From Hibiscus mutabilis (taxonomy: Eukaryota > Streptophyta > Magnoliopsida > Malvales > Malvaceae), in the NCBI GenBank assembly GCA_019671005.1, contig JAGYYJ010000824.1, positions 1-64,000 on the forward strand: a DNA stretch of 64,000 bases, given 5' to 3'. The notes under the pieces are model-generated. The model made no database searches. It was not told the origin of the DNA and saw only the letters and a program-made list of their open reading frames with translations. Shown here piece by piece: positions 22,768 through 34,994 of this stretch. Position 1 is the first letter of the stretch. Every line of letters starts with the position of its first letter. The position numbers were made by a program, and so were the translations under genes.

Positions 22768-25700
22768 CTATCCACTCTTGTCTGCTGCTTTGGTTTTGGG
22801 TAGGGTTTCAAACACACTGTTCCATAACTTGGTCGTCACACCAAAGCCCTTGTTCTGAATCCTAAAGTGATGGTTCAGGTGATATTTCTGCATTCAACAT
22901 TGCATGCTCTCGTTAAATATGCTTTCCATTAATCAAATGACTTGTTTGATATAATTTTAGAGTTTAAGGATAAAATTAGAAATGCTTTTTACCAAATAAC
23001 TTATTTTTTTTAGTATGAAAAGTTCCAAGTTCGAATACCCTAAAGTCTAATTTCTTTAAGAAAAAATATTTGATGCACTAATAGTGAACCATATTTCCCC
23101 CCAAACATGTCTATTTAAGCTTTAAAATCTCAAAACTAATTTCCTAAACCCTAAATCCTACCTCTAAATCCTAATTTCTAAACCATAAGGTCCAAATATT
23201 TGAATTCTAAATCTTAAACTAAACCCGTAAAATAAATCAACTTGTGCAAACTATTACACTGACAGTACATCGAATATTTTTAACTTAAAAGTATAAGTAG
23301 CCCTTGAACTTTTGAAAAAAATCAATTATGCTCCTAAACTCTTTTTGTGCCCAATTAAGCCCTCGAACCAAGAAATTTAATGAATCAAGCCCTTGAACTA
23401 AAAAATGAATCAATTAAGCCCTTTGACCAATTTTGACCATTAAATCTTGATAGTTTTTTTCTTTAGATATTACTGACACATGATACACTACAATTTTTTC
23501 ATGTTGCATTTGCAGATTTTTTCAAAAAAAAATATTTTTATAAGTTTTTAGAATCTTTAGAACTTTTAAAGAATTTTGTAAATAAAATTAAAAAATTATG
23601 AAAATGTCAAGTGAAAATAATGTGCCACGGCGCACTGCATCGATCCAAAAAAGCTATCCAGATTTAATAGTCAAAATTGCTTAAAGGGCTTAATTGATTC
23701 AATTTCTTGGTTCAAGGGCTTAATTGATTTAATTTCTTGGTTCATGAGCTTAATTGAGTGAAAAAATTCAGGGGCTTAATTTATTTTTTTCTCAGTTCAA
23801 AGACTTTTTATACCCTTAAGTAATATTTTTTAACGGTGCTATTATTATTAGAAATATAAAAATCATAATTTAACTGAAAATGAATTGATTTAATTTCTTG
23901 GTTCAATGGCTTAATTGATTTAATTTCTTGGTTCATGAGCTTAATTGAGTGAAAAAAATTCAGGGGCTATCATTTTCTAGGTTCAAAGACTTTTTATACC
24001 CTTAAGTAATATTTTTTAACGATGCTATTATTATTAGAAATATAAAAATCATAATTTAACTGAAAATGATTCAAGGTAACCTAGTCTTACCTTAAGACTT
24101 TTAAGACTCTGCTTGGTGGGCTGGCCATGGTGTAAATAGTAATGGGTGGTATCATAGATCACATATCCAGCCACTCCACCTCCCAACAAAGCAGATCCTG
24201 TGGAGACAGTGAATAAAACCCTACACAGGTACCATAACTGGTCCACACACATAAAATGTAACATGTTAGTATTGGAATTGACCCTTTGAAAAACCAAAAC
24301 CAAAATTTTAATTTTCTTATTTTTATTTTTATTTTATCTTGATTCCTAACATACGTTCTGATTTCATCGCTGATCGAATAACGTAAGAAGAAAATAAAAT
24401 AATTAAACCAGGTTTTGTACGCACCATTGGGAAAACTATAGCAGCTTGTAAGGGTGGAATCACAAGGCGTAGGCCATCCATGGGGTGCTTGTGGTGGTAA
24501 CCATGGATGAGATAGTGAAAGGTGTTTCCCCTTTACATAAAATCGTCATCAATTAGTGCATCATTAGAAACATATTTTTAATTTTAAGTCCACTCGGTTC
24601 TGTAATTCTGAGAATAGGATAATCGAAAATATAAGGTTACTTGTCATATTATTGTATATATTACATTATTCAGTTTGGTTCATTTGGTTGAGATGCAAGC
24701 ATTTTGGCAAATATAAGATTACGTAAAAACACATTTTATTAAATTAAAATATATTAGTATAAAAATTTACAGATCTCTTTCAATGTATCTAAAATTTACA
24801 TTTAACATATTATTAATGTAAGTAATATAATAAATAATTTTTAAAAAACAATTGCACATACTATCAAGACAATCTATATATACATCTATATTTTATGTTT
24901 GTGTATATAAATATATAATTTGTGATCCAATTTTTTTATTTAGTTTAAAGGATTAAATTGATAAAAGTTATAAAATTGAGAAATAATTTTTTCCGAAAAA
25001 TTGACTAACTAGATATTAATTTGTCGATATATAAAAAATATGTGAAATAAGAGTGTTGGTTTAATTTTTTCGTTAAAATAATTTAATAGTGTTATTACAA
25101 GCGATCATTTGCTAATAATCAAAGTTGTATTATGTAATTTGATAGAATTAGAGATTTATGATCCGTTTAAAAGCTGATGCTAGTTCATGATCTATAATGT
25201 AAATTAGCTTCAAACTAGAGACAATCATGTCTACCCAAAGACTTCCGAAACAAACAATAGTTCTTGTCTTGGTAGTAAAGTGTGTAAGTGAAAGTATGCT
25301 TGTTTTACTAAGAATTTAATTTGGTTTTTAGAAAACCCAACTGAAATCAAATAAAACACTATGACGCAGATCGTTTTTCGATTTTCTTTATTGTTTTTGT
25401 TCATTCCTATTTGAACATGCATATAAGCCCCCAAGAGAAAGAACTAACCAGTAACTCTGTGTGTCAATGTGGAAAAGGAAACGGTGGATACAATATTCAA
25501 GAAATGTCCACACAAAGGCCCCCAAAACAGACAATATGGCCACCACAGGAAGTGTGAGACCCATTGTGTAAGACATTCCGATGAAATAAAATGCGACCGG
25601 CAGCCATACGATTGGCACCACCCACCACATAGTCCGAGTCAACATCTGTATCATATTAAATAAGCCAAAGAAACATTAGCTCGCTCTTTTGACTCGAATC

Positions 25701-27950
25701 TAAAATTGACCCGAAAAATGTTATAACTTGTACATTACCTCCATGAAATCACTTTCGAAAAACCGAGGACTTTCCTTGGTCAGAATAGGGGTGTGAACCC
25801 ACTCTTGATAATTTTCTCCAAGGTGACCAACCTTTATTGATTCATAAGCAAGATGTAAACATGTTAGCTTTCCAGGACTGTTTTCTCGATCTATAAAATT
25901 CGAACTTGAAATATAATTTAAAAAGTAATAATGTCTTTGTGTTGTGTGTAGACATAGTATGTCATCCGGGATTAACAACAATTCAGGACGTAGATGGGGC
26001 AACAAAAGAAGGATCTGCGGGATAGGGGTGCTTCGATCTGCAGACGGTTTAGTCAGGGTGTTGTTTTCTGGGCCTGTTTCTAGTCGGGGAGCGAATTTTA
26101 AAACAGCTTTGGAAGTGGTCATTGAAGCGTATGGAGTAGGATATGCTGGATCATTAGTGAAGTCCGATTCACAAATGGCGTTGAACTGGATTAGCAACTC
26201 TCTCTTTCGACCTTGGCAATGGTGGACAATCTTTGATGATATAGATCGGCTGGCATGGTCGTTAGATGTGGTGCATTTCTTGTATCGGAAAAGCATGGAG
26301 GATCATATGGATATGACAAGTTTAGTTAGTCGAAAATTGTGTCAAAGCATGGTGACAGTCTTTAATTTGTATTAGTGTGTTGGCGAGTCTCTGTTTTAGT
26401 TAAATACTGGGATAGGTAAGTTGGACTAGCATAACATTATGGCGTTGATTATGTCTTGAGTCAAGAGTTGTAACAATTTGTAGGGCATGTCCCTCATTAA
26501 TCCTAATTATTAGTAAATTATCATTTTGATGAACAACAATTTAGGATTTGGTACCATGTGATATATAGAGAGAGATAGGGATAAGATACACGTAAAACTT
26601 TTAAATTTTGGAGTAAATTACGTAAGTTATCACAGAATTTTAATTTAAACCTATTTTGGTTATTGAAGTTTTAGAACGTTTAATTTACTCACTGAAGTTT
26701 GGACATTTTTTTGTCACTCTTTCGTTAACCTTTTGATGGCATCCATGTATCGGTGAATGAAGAAAGTTCTCCAAGATTCGAATGGTGGAAAGCTCCATCG
26801 ACACGAGGGAAGCAATATACTGAGAAACGAGCTTCATCCGACAGTGGAGGAGAGAGGTCCGCGAGAGAGAAATCAAAAGTTTTTTACCCGATTCGTGGAC
26901 TTCGGTGAACTTTCCGATAAAATGAATGTCGAATTCAAACTCAGAGGGGGCGAGACGAAACAATTGGTAAAATTTGGTACCGAATGGCAACGACGGTGAA
27001 TGGTAGAGTAACAAAAAATATTTAATGTCTAAATTTTTGTGACAAAAAACGTTCAATGTTTAAACTTCAGTGAGTAAATTGAAAAAATTTTAAACTTTAA
27101 TGACCAAAATAGGTTTGAGAATAAAGTTAAACAATGATTTACGTGATTTACCTAAAATTATTTATATATCTTAATTGATGATTGGCGTTTCCAAGTTATG
27201 TTTTAATAATTTCTAATATCTATAGTTATTAAGTTGATCATTTGTATGGGTTATCTAGTAATTACAACGGGTGTAGTTTACATGTGAATAATTTAGTTGG
27301 ACCGACATATTTCAAAATTTTAATTAGGGTAAACTACAATATTAGTAACTGAACTTTAAGTGGTGTCTTGTTTTGGTCATTGAATTATAAAAAGTTTCAG
27401 TGTTGTCACTAAACTTTTGAATTGAATTTTTGGTCATTGGTTGTTAAATGTTCAACCTTTTAATGCTCCAATCTCCTCTGATGATGTTAGATTCAAGGTT
27501 TATTGTTCGTCTTCTCAAAAGAATGCTTCTAATTGTTTAAATTTTCAAACGAACACCCCAAACCTAGAAAATAATGAAACAAGTTCATCGATTACTAGGA
27601 TGACCCAAAAATACTTGAGAATGGAGGTATCTTGTAGTGGTGACTAAAAATGAGACCCCCAAATTTTGATGAAGAATATGATGAGATCGAAAAAAAATAT
27701 TATTTTGGCTTTCAAAAGGTCCCGTCATTTATTGTTAATGATTTAACGGCTCATGACTTAAAAATCAAATTGAAAAGTTTAGTGATAAATTTTAAAAAAT
27801 TATAATTCAGTGATGAAAAACAAAACTAAAGTTTAGTTACAACATGACGAATTGGGCATGCTTATAAGAAAACATAAAACCAAACAGCTATAAAAGTACC
27901 TGGAATGCAAGGGGTTTATTCAAATCAACAGTGAATCTCTTTCCAGCCAT
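22768..27950 (-). CDS. FAH-like: Fatty acid 2-hydroxylase (sphingolipid), complete, six exons
   Basis: Exons, in transcription order: 27950-27900, 25831-25739, 25645-25449, 24530-24425, 24237-24091 and 22887-22768. They join in frame to 714 nt and 237 residues, the same length I recall for Arabidopsis FAH1. The enzyme is a di-iron, cytochrome-b5-dependent hydroxylase of the ER membrane that adds the 2-hydroxyl group to acyl chains of ceramides. The His clusters HRFLFH, HYLIHGYHHKH, HYYLHH and KYHLNHH supply the iron ligands. Two hydrophobic stretches are seen in exon 3 (VVPIVWLPVAFYFIG and LPVVAILSVLGAFVW). All introns are GT-AG. Intron 1 (2,068 bp) contains a LINE piece and two inverted-repeat elements; intron 5 contains another. 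The start ATG at 27950 is the one lost in the duplicate at 20088. An acceptor just before it suggests a leader intron. Confidence 0.95.
23050..23275 (+). repeat. Degenerate telomere-like element in intron 5
   Basis: Imperfect 'ctaaaccctaaatcctacct' units are flanked by 'tttgatgcactaatagtg' on the left and 'acactgacagtacatcgaat' on the right. These edge motifs resemble those of the element at 13400-13605. Confidence 0.5.
23283..23820. mobile_element. Inverted-repeat transposon in hydroxylase intron 5
   Basis: The left arm begins CTTAAAAGTATAAGTAGCCC. The complement of the right arm begins CTTAAGGGTATAAAAAGTC. Both arms then carry repeated 'ttgaaccaagaaattaaat'-like units. The flanks (aatatttttaa and aatattttttaa) look like a near-perfect target duplication of 9-11 bp. 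There is no coding capacity. Confidence 0.7.
23690..24067 (+). repeat. Tandem duplication of about 186-191 bp at the right end of the intron 5 element
   Basis: The right arm of the transposon plus its flank up to 'aatttaactgaaaatg' (about 23690-23880) is repeated immediately at about 23881-24067 with a few differences, including a short deletion after 'caggggct'. The second copy stops about 25 bp from the exon 5 donor. Confidence 0.8.
24595..24750 (+). repeat. Diverged fragment related to the 9494-10505 transposon
   Basis: 'ggttacttgtcatattattg', 'atattacattattcagtttg' and 'atataagattacgtaaaaac' follow the order of similar motifs at 9550-9650. It lies in intron 3 of the hydroxylase gene. No ends were defined. 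Confidence 0.4.
25935..26560 (+). mobile_element. LINE fragment (RNase H-like tail) in hydroxylase intron 1
   Basis: The open frame 25944-26375 reads like the C-terminal RNase H-like domain of plant LINE polyproteins. Visible features are CGIGVLRSADGLVRVLFSGP, the FKTALEVVIEA helix and the KSDSQMALNWI strand with its conserved SDS. The sequence after the stop resembles a LINE 3' UTR. It is opposite to the hydroxylase gene and absent from the short intron 1 of the duplicate at 19799-20320. Confidence 0.75.
26602..27159. mobile_element. Inverted-repeat transposon in hydroxylase intron 1
   Basis: Arms of about 110 bp pair: 'aacctattttggttattgaag' on the left (about 26648) against the complement of 'ctttaatgaccaaaataggttt' (about 27096). 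Both contain 'caatttactcactgaagttt'-like sequence. The centre (26757-26999) is open on both strands but has no recognisable domain. Confidence 0.75.
27325..27850. mobile_element. Second inverted-repeat transposon in hydroxylase intron 1
   Basis: The left arm has 'tagtaactgaactttaag' and 'gtcactaaacttttgaattg'. The complement of the right arm has 'tgtaactaaactttagtttt' and 'tcactaaacttttcaatttg'. The centre (27441-27647) is open but has no recognisable domain. Confidence 0.7.
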
Positions 27951-28274
27951 TTCTGCAGTTGCAATAAACTTATAGGGTTTAGAAAAAGGATCAAAAAGTA
28001 TAAAAAATAACAACAATTACCGATCAGTCTAACGGAATAAGATGTTAATTTTCTTAAATAACATTCAGTATTCGAATCTTAACGTTATAAATGAAACAAT
28101 CTTAATTAAGAGGGTCATACTATAATAGGCCTACCTAACATTCGAATATGAATAAGCGGAATAATCAAAAGAAAAACAGGAAAAGAAAATGTAGCAACCA
28201 CAAGAGACACTCACGAAGCTTAAAAGTCGAGAGTAGGATTGAAGTGATGGGAGACTTAGGGGGTACAATTTATA
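27951..28274 (-). promoter_or_regulatory. Leader and TATA box of the hydroxylase gene
   Basis: TATAAAT (complement of 28268-28274) lies 318 bp before the ATG. The same position in the duplicate has TATAAA (complement of 20245-20250). A donor-like GTGAGT (complement of about 28212-28217) and the acceptor 'aactgcag' two bases before the ATG suggest a leader intron of roughly 260 bp. This was inferred from the signals only. Confidence 0.5.
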
Positions 28275-28611
28275 AGAATCGTGGGGGAACTTTTGGTATA
28301 TGGTTTCCTTAGAAAATACGAGTTCATAAATTGTTCTTGTAAGTGATATATGTCATTATCTCATAAACAAAAATGGTTAAATTGTTGCATCACCTAATAT
28401 TTTATACACATGCTATATTTATTACAATATAGAAACGATGATGTGGATAACTTTATTGTCTGACACATGAATAAATTTTTATTATTTTACGTGATAAAAT
28501 TTGTAATTAAACGAGCTGAATGGTATATTTTTAATCTAAAATTTAAGTTATTTAGATAGATCTATATTTGATTCATTAACCGTATATAAATTTATTTTAT
28601 TAAATATTCTA

Positions 28612-28984
28612 GGCGTTATTATATAAAAAACATATTTTTAATAGTTATCTAGAAAAATAACTCATATTCAAAGTTATCTAAAAAATTGACCCCCAAATCG
28701 TCTACGTAAGAATAGCTCGCTTTTTACAAAAAGCGAGTTTGAACCTCGTTTTCTACAGAAAGCGAGTTCCATGTTAAAAAACGCGAAAAATTATTTTTTT
28801 TCTTTTTTTATTAATTTACTCAACGTGAAACTCGAATTTTCCAGAAAAAGATGTTCGACCTCGCGTTTTCTAAAAACGAGGTCTTCGTATGTTGACAATT
28901 TAATGGTCATTCTTTTAGATAACTTTAAATATGAGTCATTTTTCTAAATAACTATTAAAAATGGATTTTTTATATAATAAAGCC
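28612..28984. mobile_element. Mutator-like MITE with perfect 9-bp target duplication
   Basis: Ends GGCGTTATTATATAAAAAAC on the left, and on the right the complement GGCTTTATTATATAAAAAAT. AATATTCTA flanks the element on both sides (28603-28611 and 28985-28993). The interior has further self-pairing hairpins, such as 'gctcgctttttacaaaaagc' and 'cctcgcgttttctaaaaacg'. It is 373 bp with no open frame. Confidence 0.9.
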
Positions 28985-28993
28985 AATATTCTA

Positions 28994-29730
28994 GCTAGAA
29001 GTACTATATGAGTGCCACTAAAGGACTTTCTTCGCTAAGCAGATAAACTTTATTAATAATAAAGACTTTGAAGAAGGGATAAAAAGGAGGAAACCAATAA
29101 AAAAACATTCTAGAGAATACTAAGAACAAAATCAAAATTTGTCTTATAAAATCAAACTCGACATCACTTAATTTGGATAACGCCAATCAAAATCTAAAAT
29201 AGAGAGGGCGGGATCCCTTGTGGCTCAAGGGAGCTTAGACCCTGTTATAAATTTTAAATATTTAATATTTTTTGTTTATTTGTAATTTAGTTTTTATAAA
29301 AAATATAAGAGTTTATTAATATTTTTTGAACAAAGAGTTTATTAAATATTTAATTAAGTAGGGGCTGAACTAAAAAAAGATGTGTCCGTATCCTCAAATG
29401 TTTTGATTTAATAACAATTTAAGTTCTTATAAATTTAAATACAAGATAAATTAGGTCTTCTTCCATAAATTGTTAGTTTAAGTACTTTATAAGTTCTTAA
29501 ATTTTTTAAATTTAATATTTTAACCCCTCCTAATATTTCATGCTTGCTATATCCATGAGAAAGACATCATCAAATAAAAAGACGAAAGGATAAAGGGAGT
29601 AGGAGAGGCACATATCCTCCCAACCCCGAATACTTTTTTTTACCTTTAGTATATATAAAAAAATTTAAAAGTTAATTATGCGTATGCTCTCTTTAATTTT
29701 TTAAATATTTATATTTGATACCAACCCCAA
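28994..29730. other. Intergenic DNA, no gene seen
   Basis: A short GC-richer patch ('agagggcgggatcccttgtg', about 29200) begins a region like other dispersed-element fragments in the window. About 29400-29450 is related to 16065-16120. No coding signal. Confidence 0.4.
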
Positions 29731-29739
29731 TCAACATAG

Positions 29740-30347
29740 GGTATAAAGACAAAGCTGACATCATTACATCCTAATATTATCAAACTGATACCCAAAATTC
29801 TATATTTCTCAAATTAGCACACTTACAGTGAACTCATCGTCGAACCACGGTGAGTTCGAATAAAATATTATTTTTTAATTTTTTTTAAACTCGCCATAAA
29901 CAATGGCGAGTTACAAAAGTTTTTAATTTTTTTGTATTTTAACTTAATTAATCGCATTAATAAATGATTAGTAAATCCTAATTGGAACTCGTCGTGCATG
30001 CTAGACGAGTTTAATTTTTTTTTTCATTTTTGTCCTTTAGTAAAAAAGTTTGATTTTAAAAAATTTAATTGAAACTTGCCCTGTATACACGGTGAGTTCT
30101 AATTAGGATTTCCTAATTACCCATTAATGCGATTAATTAAGTTAAAACACGAAAAAAATTTGTAATTTTTTTGAATTCGTCATGTTTTACGGCGAGTTTC
30201 ATTTTTTTGTAAAAAAATAATATTTTATTCGAACTCCCTATGACTCTACGACGAGTTCACTGAAAGGTGCTAGTTTGGGAAATATATAATTGTAAGTATC
30301 AGTTCGTAATATTAGGACCTATTGGTCCTAAATTTGTCTTTAACCCC
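29740..30347. mobile_element. Mutator-like MITE, 608 bp, perfect 9-bp target duplication
   Basis: TCAACATAG lies on both sides (29731-29739 and 30348-30356). The ends are GGTATAAAGACAAAGCTGAC and, on the complement of the right, GGGGTTAAAGACAAATTTAG. Almost the whole element is a foldback: 'ctcgtcgtgcatgctagacg' lies near the centre, and the arms carry repeated 'gaactcgccgt'-like segments. No coding capacity. Confidence 0.92.
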
Positions 30348-30470
30348 TCAACATAGAATTCAATGACAAGCAAACGGACTCTTCAACAACTTTGACATGG
30401 TGCAACCTGCAACGAAGACCACCAGACAGTCCGTTTGAGATTGTGACAGGACAAATTGGTTAGATATGGT

Positions 30471-31832
30471 TCACAAACGTCCTAAATTATCAAATAAATA
30501 TTTTTTATTTTTAAATAAAATAAATTAAAGTGTAGTAAAAAGAAGAAGGTCGATCCATAGGGACTAAAGAATTTCTAATGCTGAATTGCGTTGATCATGT
30601 TCCAATGAAAAATAAAGAAAGAAAAGGGGATTAAAATTTAAGAATAAAAATGGTAAAATAAAATAAAAGTAATTTAGAGGAATGACGAAAAGAAAAAGAA
30701 GTAATAATTGAAAATAACGATGGTAGAAATATAGCCTCAAGCTTTGCTCTGCCTCAATTCTTTCCGATCATTGAAGGAGATTTTACTTCGAGATTCATGC
30801 CGGTTACATTCTACATAGCCTAACCTTTTAACTTACTTTTCTCTCCGGAAAATCGATATTCCCAAGCCCATCTCCGGAATTCAGTCCTTGCTGGACTAAC
30901 CACGTCTATCGCTGTTAGAACCAATACAACTTTAAGCGTTGGAAAAGCCCGACTCGGATTATGTTGTCTCAACGAGAATTGGACCTGATCTCAATTTTCC
31001 TTAGCGGACCGCCGCTAAGTGTGTTCACAAGAAGTAAAATTTGCTACTAGCCAATCCTTCCTCCCAACGGTAAATCAGAACAATATTCACACCAACGCAC
31101 GCTTTTTTGAAATGAAAGTGTAAAGATTTTTAAAAGAAAGGCCGATTGCCAATCTAAGTCTCCAGAAAATTGAGAATGATATCTGAAGATATTAAGTGCT
31201 TTTCAATTCTCACAAAATGAATTGAGTCATCGCTAGGCCATTGGCTAATTAAAAGTTTAGCTAAGCATGATAGAAATCATACTTAACATTTTTAGAAAAC
31301 AAAGTGAAAACTTAAAGTAAAAGTAAAAATTGAAAATAAACCCGAGAGAAATTTTATAAAATGAAAGAAAGAAAATAAAAAAGATACATACTAAGCTTTA
31401 CCCTAAAAGGGGTATTTATAGTCTTCTAAAAACCCTAAAGATGAAACAAATAAATTTAAAATAAAAAGATAAATCCTAAAGATAACATCATCCAAAAGAT
31501 AAATAGTTCCAAATTATTTTAAATTCAAATTAAATCCAAGCTAATTTCGCGCATCGTCTTTTCAAAAACTGCTGACTGGACCGCCTTCTAGAAGGCACTG
31601 CTGACTAGACTGCTCGAATCTGCCAAGTCAACAAAACGTCATGTCCCACATCGTGCCCATGTCTCCAGCCATGATGGATTAATAAAAAAATACAGAAAAT
31701 GCCCATCTTGTTGCTGGTTCTAGAAAACAGATTCCTGCACCGAAAATGAGCAAAACTGAATCAAATCAGCAGTAATAATTGACAACAAGGGAAAATTAAC
31801 AAGGAAATATATTCAATCTAAAACACTCATCA
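30471..31832 (-). repeat. 3' LTR of the Athila/Tat-like element
   Basis: 1,362 bp, similar along its full length to 36678-37992 with scattered substitutions and small indels. On the minus strand TATAAATACC (about 31411-31420) is the probable promoter TATA box. The polypurine tract abuts its start at 31833-31848. Confidence 0.9.
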
Positions 31833-34080
31833 AATTCCTCCCCACTTAACTCATGCTTGTCCTCAAGCATTTTGGAATTAAACAAGTTAAAAATTTCACT
31901 TACTTCCCTTCGTCTCACTCCATATCCTAGAAATTCATGCAAGTCAAGTCCACAACAATCATCCAAATTAAAATTACAATCAATCGGAAAGCATGAGTAG
32001 AATAAAGTTGAGAGCAAGATCGTGATATCCATTCATTCACCAATCTCAACGTAACCAAACTTAAAATCGCTCCAAAATTCACTCGATTAGCTCAAAATGT
32101 TCTGGGTTCAAATACGCTCAAATTCAGAACCGAACATGACATTACCATAAGCCTGTAAGAAAATCAAATCTCCACTACTAGTTAGAAAAGATGCAATAAT
32201 CAAAGGGTCTTAAATGGGTTGTAATGAGGCTTAAGTAAAGGTGGGGAGAAAGGCAAAAATCCATCTAATAATCAAGATAAGAGAAACATAATAAATTAGA
32301 TCAATCCCACATAAACTCAAAAGTAAAGTAAACAAAAGAAATGCAATCAAAGGAATGCAACAACTTCAAACAATTTTTTTTCATTTTTTCGTTCAAACTA
32401 ATTGTTTTTTTCTCTCTGCAATTTTTTTGAACTGTTGTTTTGAACTAACTATTTTTTGTGGAAATGAACAACGGTAATCTCGTTCTCTTGTCCTGACAAG
32501 GGTGAAAAAGATAGTCAAAATAAAAGGCTCGGGTTTGAAAATGTGGTAAAAACAAAGAAAGGGTAAAATGCACAGAAATGGCTAACTAGGGGGAAATGGA
32601 AAGGTAGGCAATTTTAGAGGTAAAAAGTGGGTAATCCTATATTAAAGAATCAAGTTCTTGTGTAATCTCGACATGCATGCAATTACAGGTACTAGAACAT
32701 CAATGTCAAGATTTCAACAAAGTTCTTGGGTAATCCTATATTATAGGTACTAGAGTATGAGCAAGAATATAAAGAATATGCTCTCAAAGGCTCAAATCTT
32801 ACCGAAGTGTGTACATGTATTAAGTTAAGCACATTTCAACCAACAAAGTCATGGAATATCACAAAAGATTTCAACCAAATTTATAAACATGTCATCCTTT
32901 ATCATGTTTATCATAATTCAAACAAAAGCTTATTCTTAATCAAGCATGTCATTCCAGAATATTCAACAAAGCGAAGGATTTCAACGAAGATTTTCACAAG
33001 TTCATCCAAGCATACTAGAATCAAAGCACAAAAAAAAGCAAGAGAAAATTCAACCAATACTCTACCTCCTCACTTAAGGCGTATTGTCCCAATACGAAAA
33101 TTAAAGTACAAGAGAAGGAATAGAGATACTCTCCGTATCTAGTGATGACCGCGACCACGGCCATGGTCGTGACGAGAGGTACTCGGACGGAGATAGAAGA
33201 GTCGACCGTGGGCATCGAATAGAAAGATGAAGATAATGAACGCGGTCGTGGGTTGCTTGAACCAGTGACATTAGAGTGGTAAAAATGATGAACGGTCGAT
33301 AAGGAAGGGACGAACGGCTTTGATATGTGAATGGAGGAGTGTGGCGCTCAGCCTCGGCCACGTCTTCAGCGGGGAGCAGATGGTAGAGCAGTAGGCTTAA
33401 AATCTCTAGGCACTTTAACAAACGTCGGAGCAGTAAACTAGCACTGCCCACCAAGGTTTATCGGTGGCAGAGAGTCATGGGCTTCTTGGTTTCGTGTTCG
33501 GACCATTGTGAAAGTTGCAAGATTGGGCAAGTACGGCTCAAGGGTGAAGGCGGGGCGAGCATGCAATCGAAAACGACTTGGGTGAAGATTTAGTTTGGTA
33601 AAGGAAAATAAATAATGGGATAAGGGGTTGTCAAGATGGAGAATGATTTCAAAGAAATGGTGGGTTTTTGGTTTTAATGGCACATGGGTTTAAAAATAAA
33701 ATAAGAATGAGTTTTAATTGGTTTGGAAGATAAAATGGGCGACAATTTACAAGTGAGAGGGAATGCCAACGTGTGCCTTTTAATGGTTTGGGAAATGCTA
33801 ACGTGTGTCGTTTAATAAAATAGTGCGCACTGGAATTTTAAGAAAATCCCAGTTGTGACTCGCAAATCTCCTGCTGCTCAGAGACTGAGTTTTTGCCATA
33901 TTCGATAAAAAATACCGTATCCGAGTCTTATTAACTTTGAATCAAAAATACTCGGGTACTTGTGATTTTTACAAGAAAAATAAAGATGTCATGAATTTAC
34001 AATAAAATGAAATTAAACAAAGCAAACAAAAATACAAATGGGTTGCCTCCCATTAAAGTGCTTTGTTTAACGTCGTTTAG
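31833..34080 (-). other. Non-coding internal region of the Athila/Tat-like element
   Basis: About 2.2 kb between the 3' LTR and the remnant of the region after pol. Open frames at 32807-33142 (+) and 33021-33683 (-) have no recognisable domain. The GC-richer part at 33130-33560 has overlapping open frames on the minus strand, none with family support. Confidence 0.5.
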
Positions 34081-34643
34081 CTTGGCGATCTGGTTCAGAC
34101 TACAGACACTGTGACAAATACTTCCTCTAATTCATGCACTTTGTCCAACTGAAAAATTTTATGATCATGGAGTTCCTTCATTTTTTCTGACAAGATATCT
34201 TCTTTATTCTTCAATTTATCCGGTGGCAATTTTAACTCCAATTTGGTGCCTGCAAGATAGAGGGGGAAATTTTAGATTGAAAAGACATCAAATTAAACTT
34301 TTACTTAGCTCTCTGCAAGATGATCGTGAGTTCGCATCAGATGTGATATCCATTTTCCTTTCCTTAACAGTTTCAACATTAGGATTTTTGTACAACGCAT
34401 CAGAAAAATTATGTTTAACTTATTCATCCATAGAAGGTTCAAATATATTAACACAACTAACATTGGGCATAGAGTTAGGATATTTCATGGACTTATACAC
34501 GTCAAACTTTACCACGTTGCCGTCAAACTCCATGGTGAGTATTCCGCTTCGTACATCAATCTTTGTTTGCGCCGTACTCAAAAAGGGCCAGCCAAGTAGA
34601 ATCTCAAAAGAGGCATCTGTGCGATCATTTCCATGTCGATGAC

Positions 34644-34994
34644 TTAGAAATCTGCGGGAAAAATCAAGTCGTTTACCTTGATGAAGACATTCTCAAGAAC
34701 TTCTTCGGGATAAACAACAGATCTATCGACGAGCTGAATTATTACACTTGTTTCCTTCAAAGGCTTAACACTAAGTAAGTTATAAACAGAAAGTGGCATA
34801 ACATTAATAGAAGCACCAAGATCGCACATAGCTCGCTTTATACCTACCTTACCGATTTTACAAAGAATTGCGAACATACCTTGATCCTTGTACTTAGGTA
34901 GAATCTTACGTTGAATGGTAGCTGAGATGTTTTCACTTAAGTTTACCTTCCTATTGCTGGTAAGCCTTTTTTTGATTGTGCAAAGATCCTTCAA
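34644..34994 (-). pseudogene. Retropepsin-like protease fragment of the Athila/Tat-like element
   Basis: The 116-residue frame has the family signature around MCDLGASINVMPLSVYNLL (about residues 56-74), where DLGAS replaces the more usual DTGAS, as is normal for this retroelement group. Upstream it carries an ISATIQRKILPKYKDQG segment typical of the same polyprotein. The frame has lost its join to gag and ends at 34644 without continuing into reverse transcriptase. Confidence 0.8.

Noticed and set aside
33021..33683. Overlapping minus-strand frames inside the Athila/Tat-like element, possible env-like gene
   Set aside because: Short, with no transmembrane pair or other env-like pattern that I could support.
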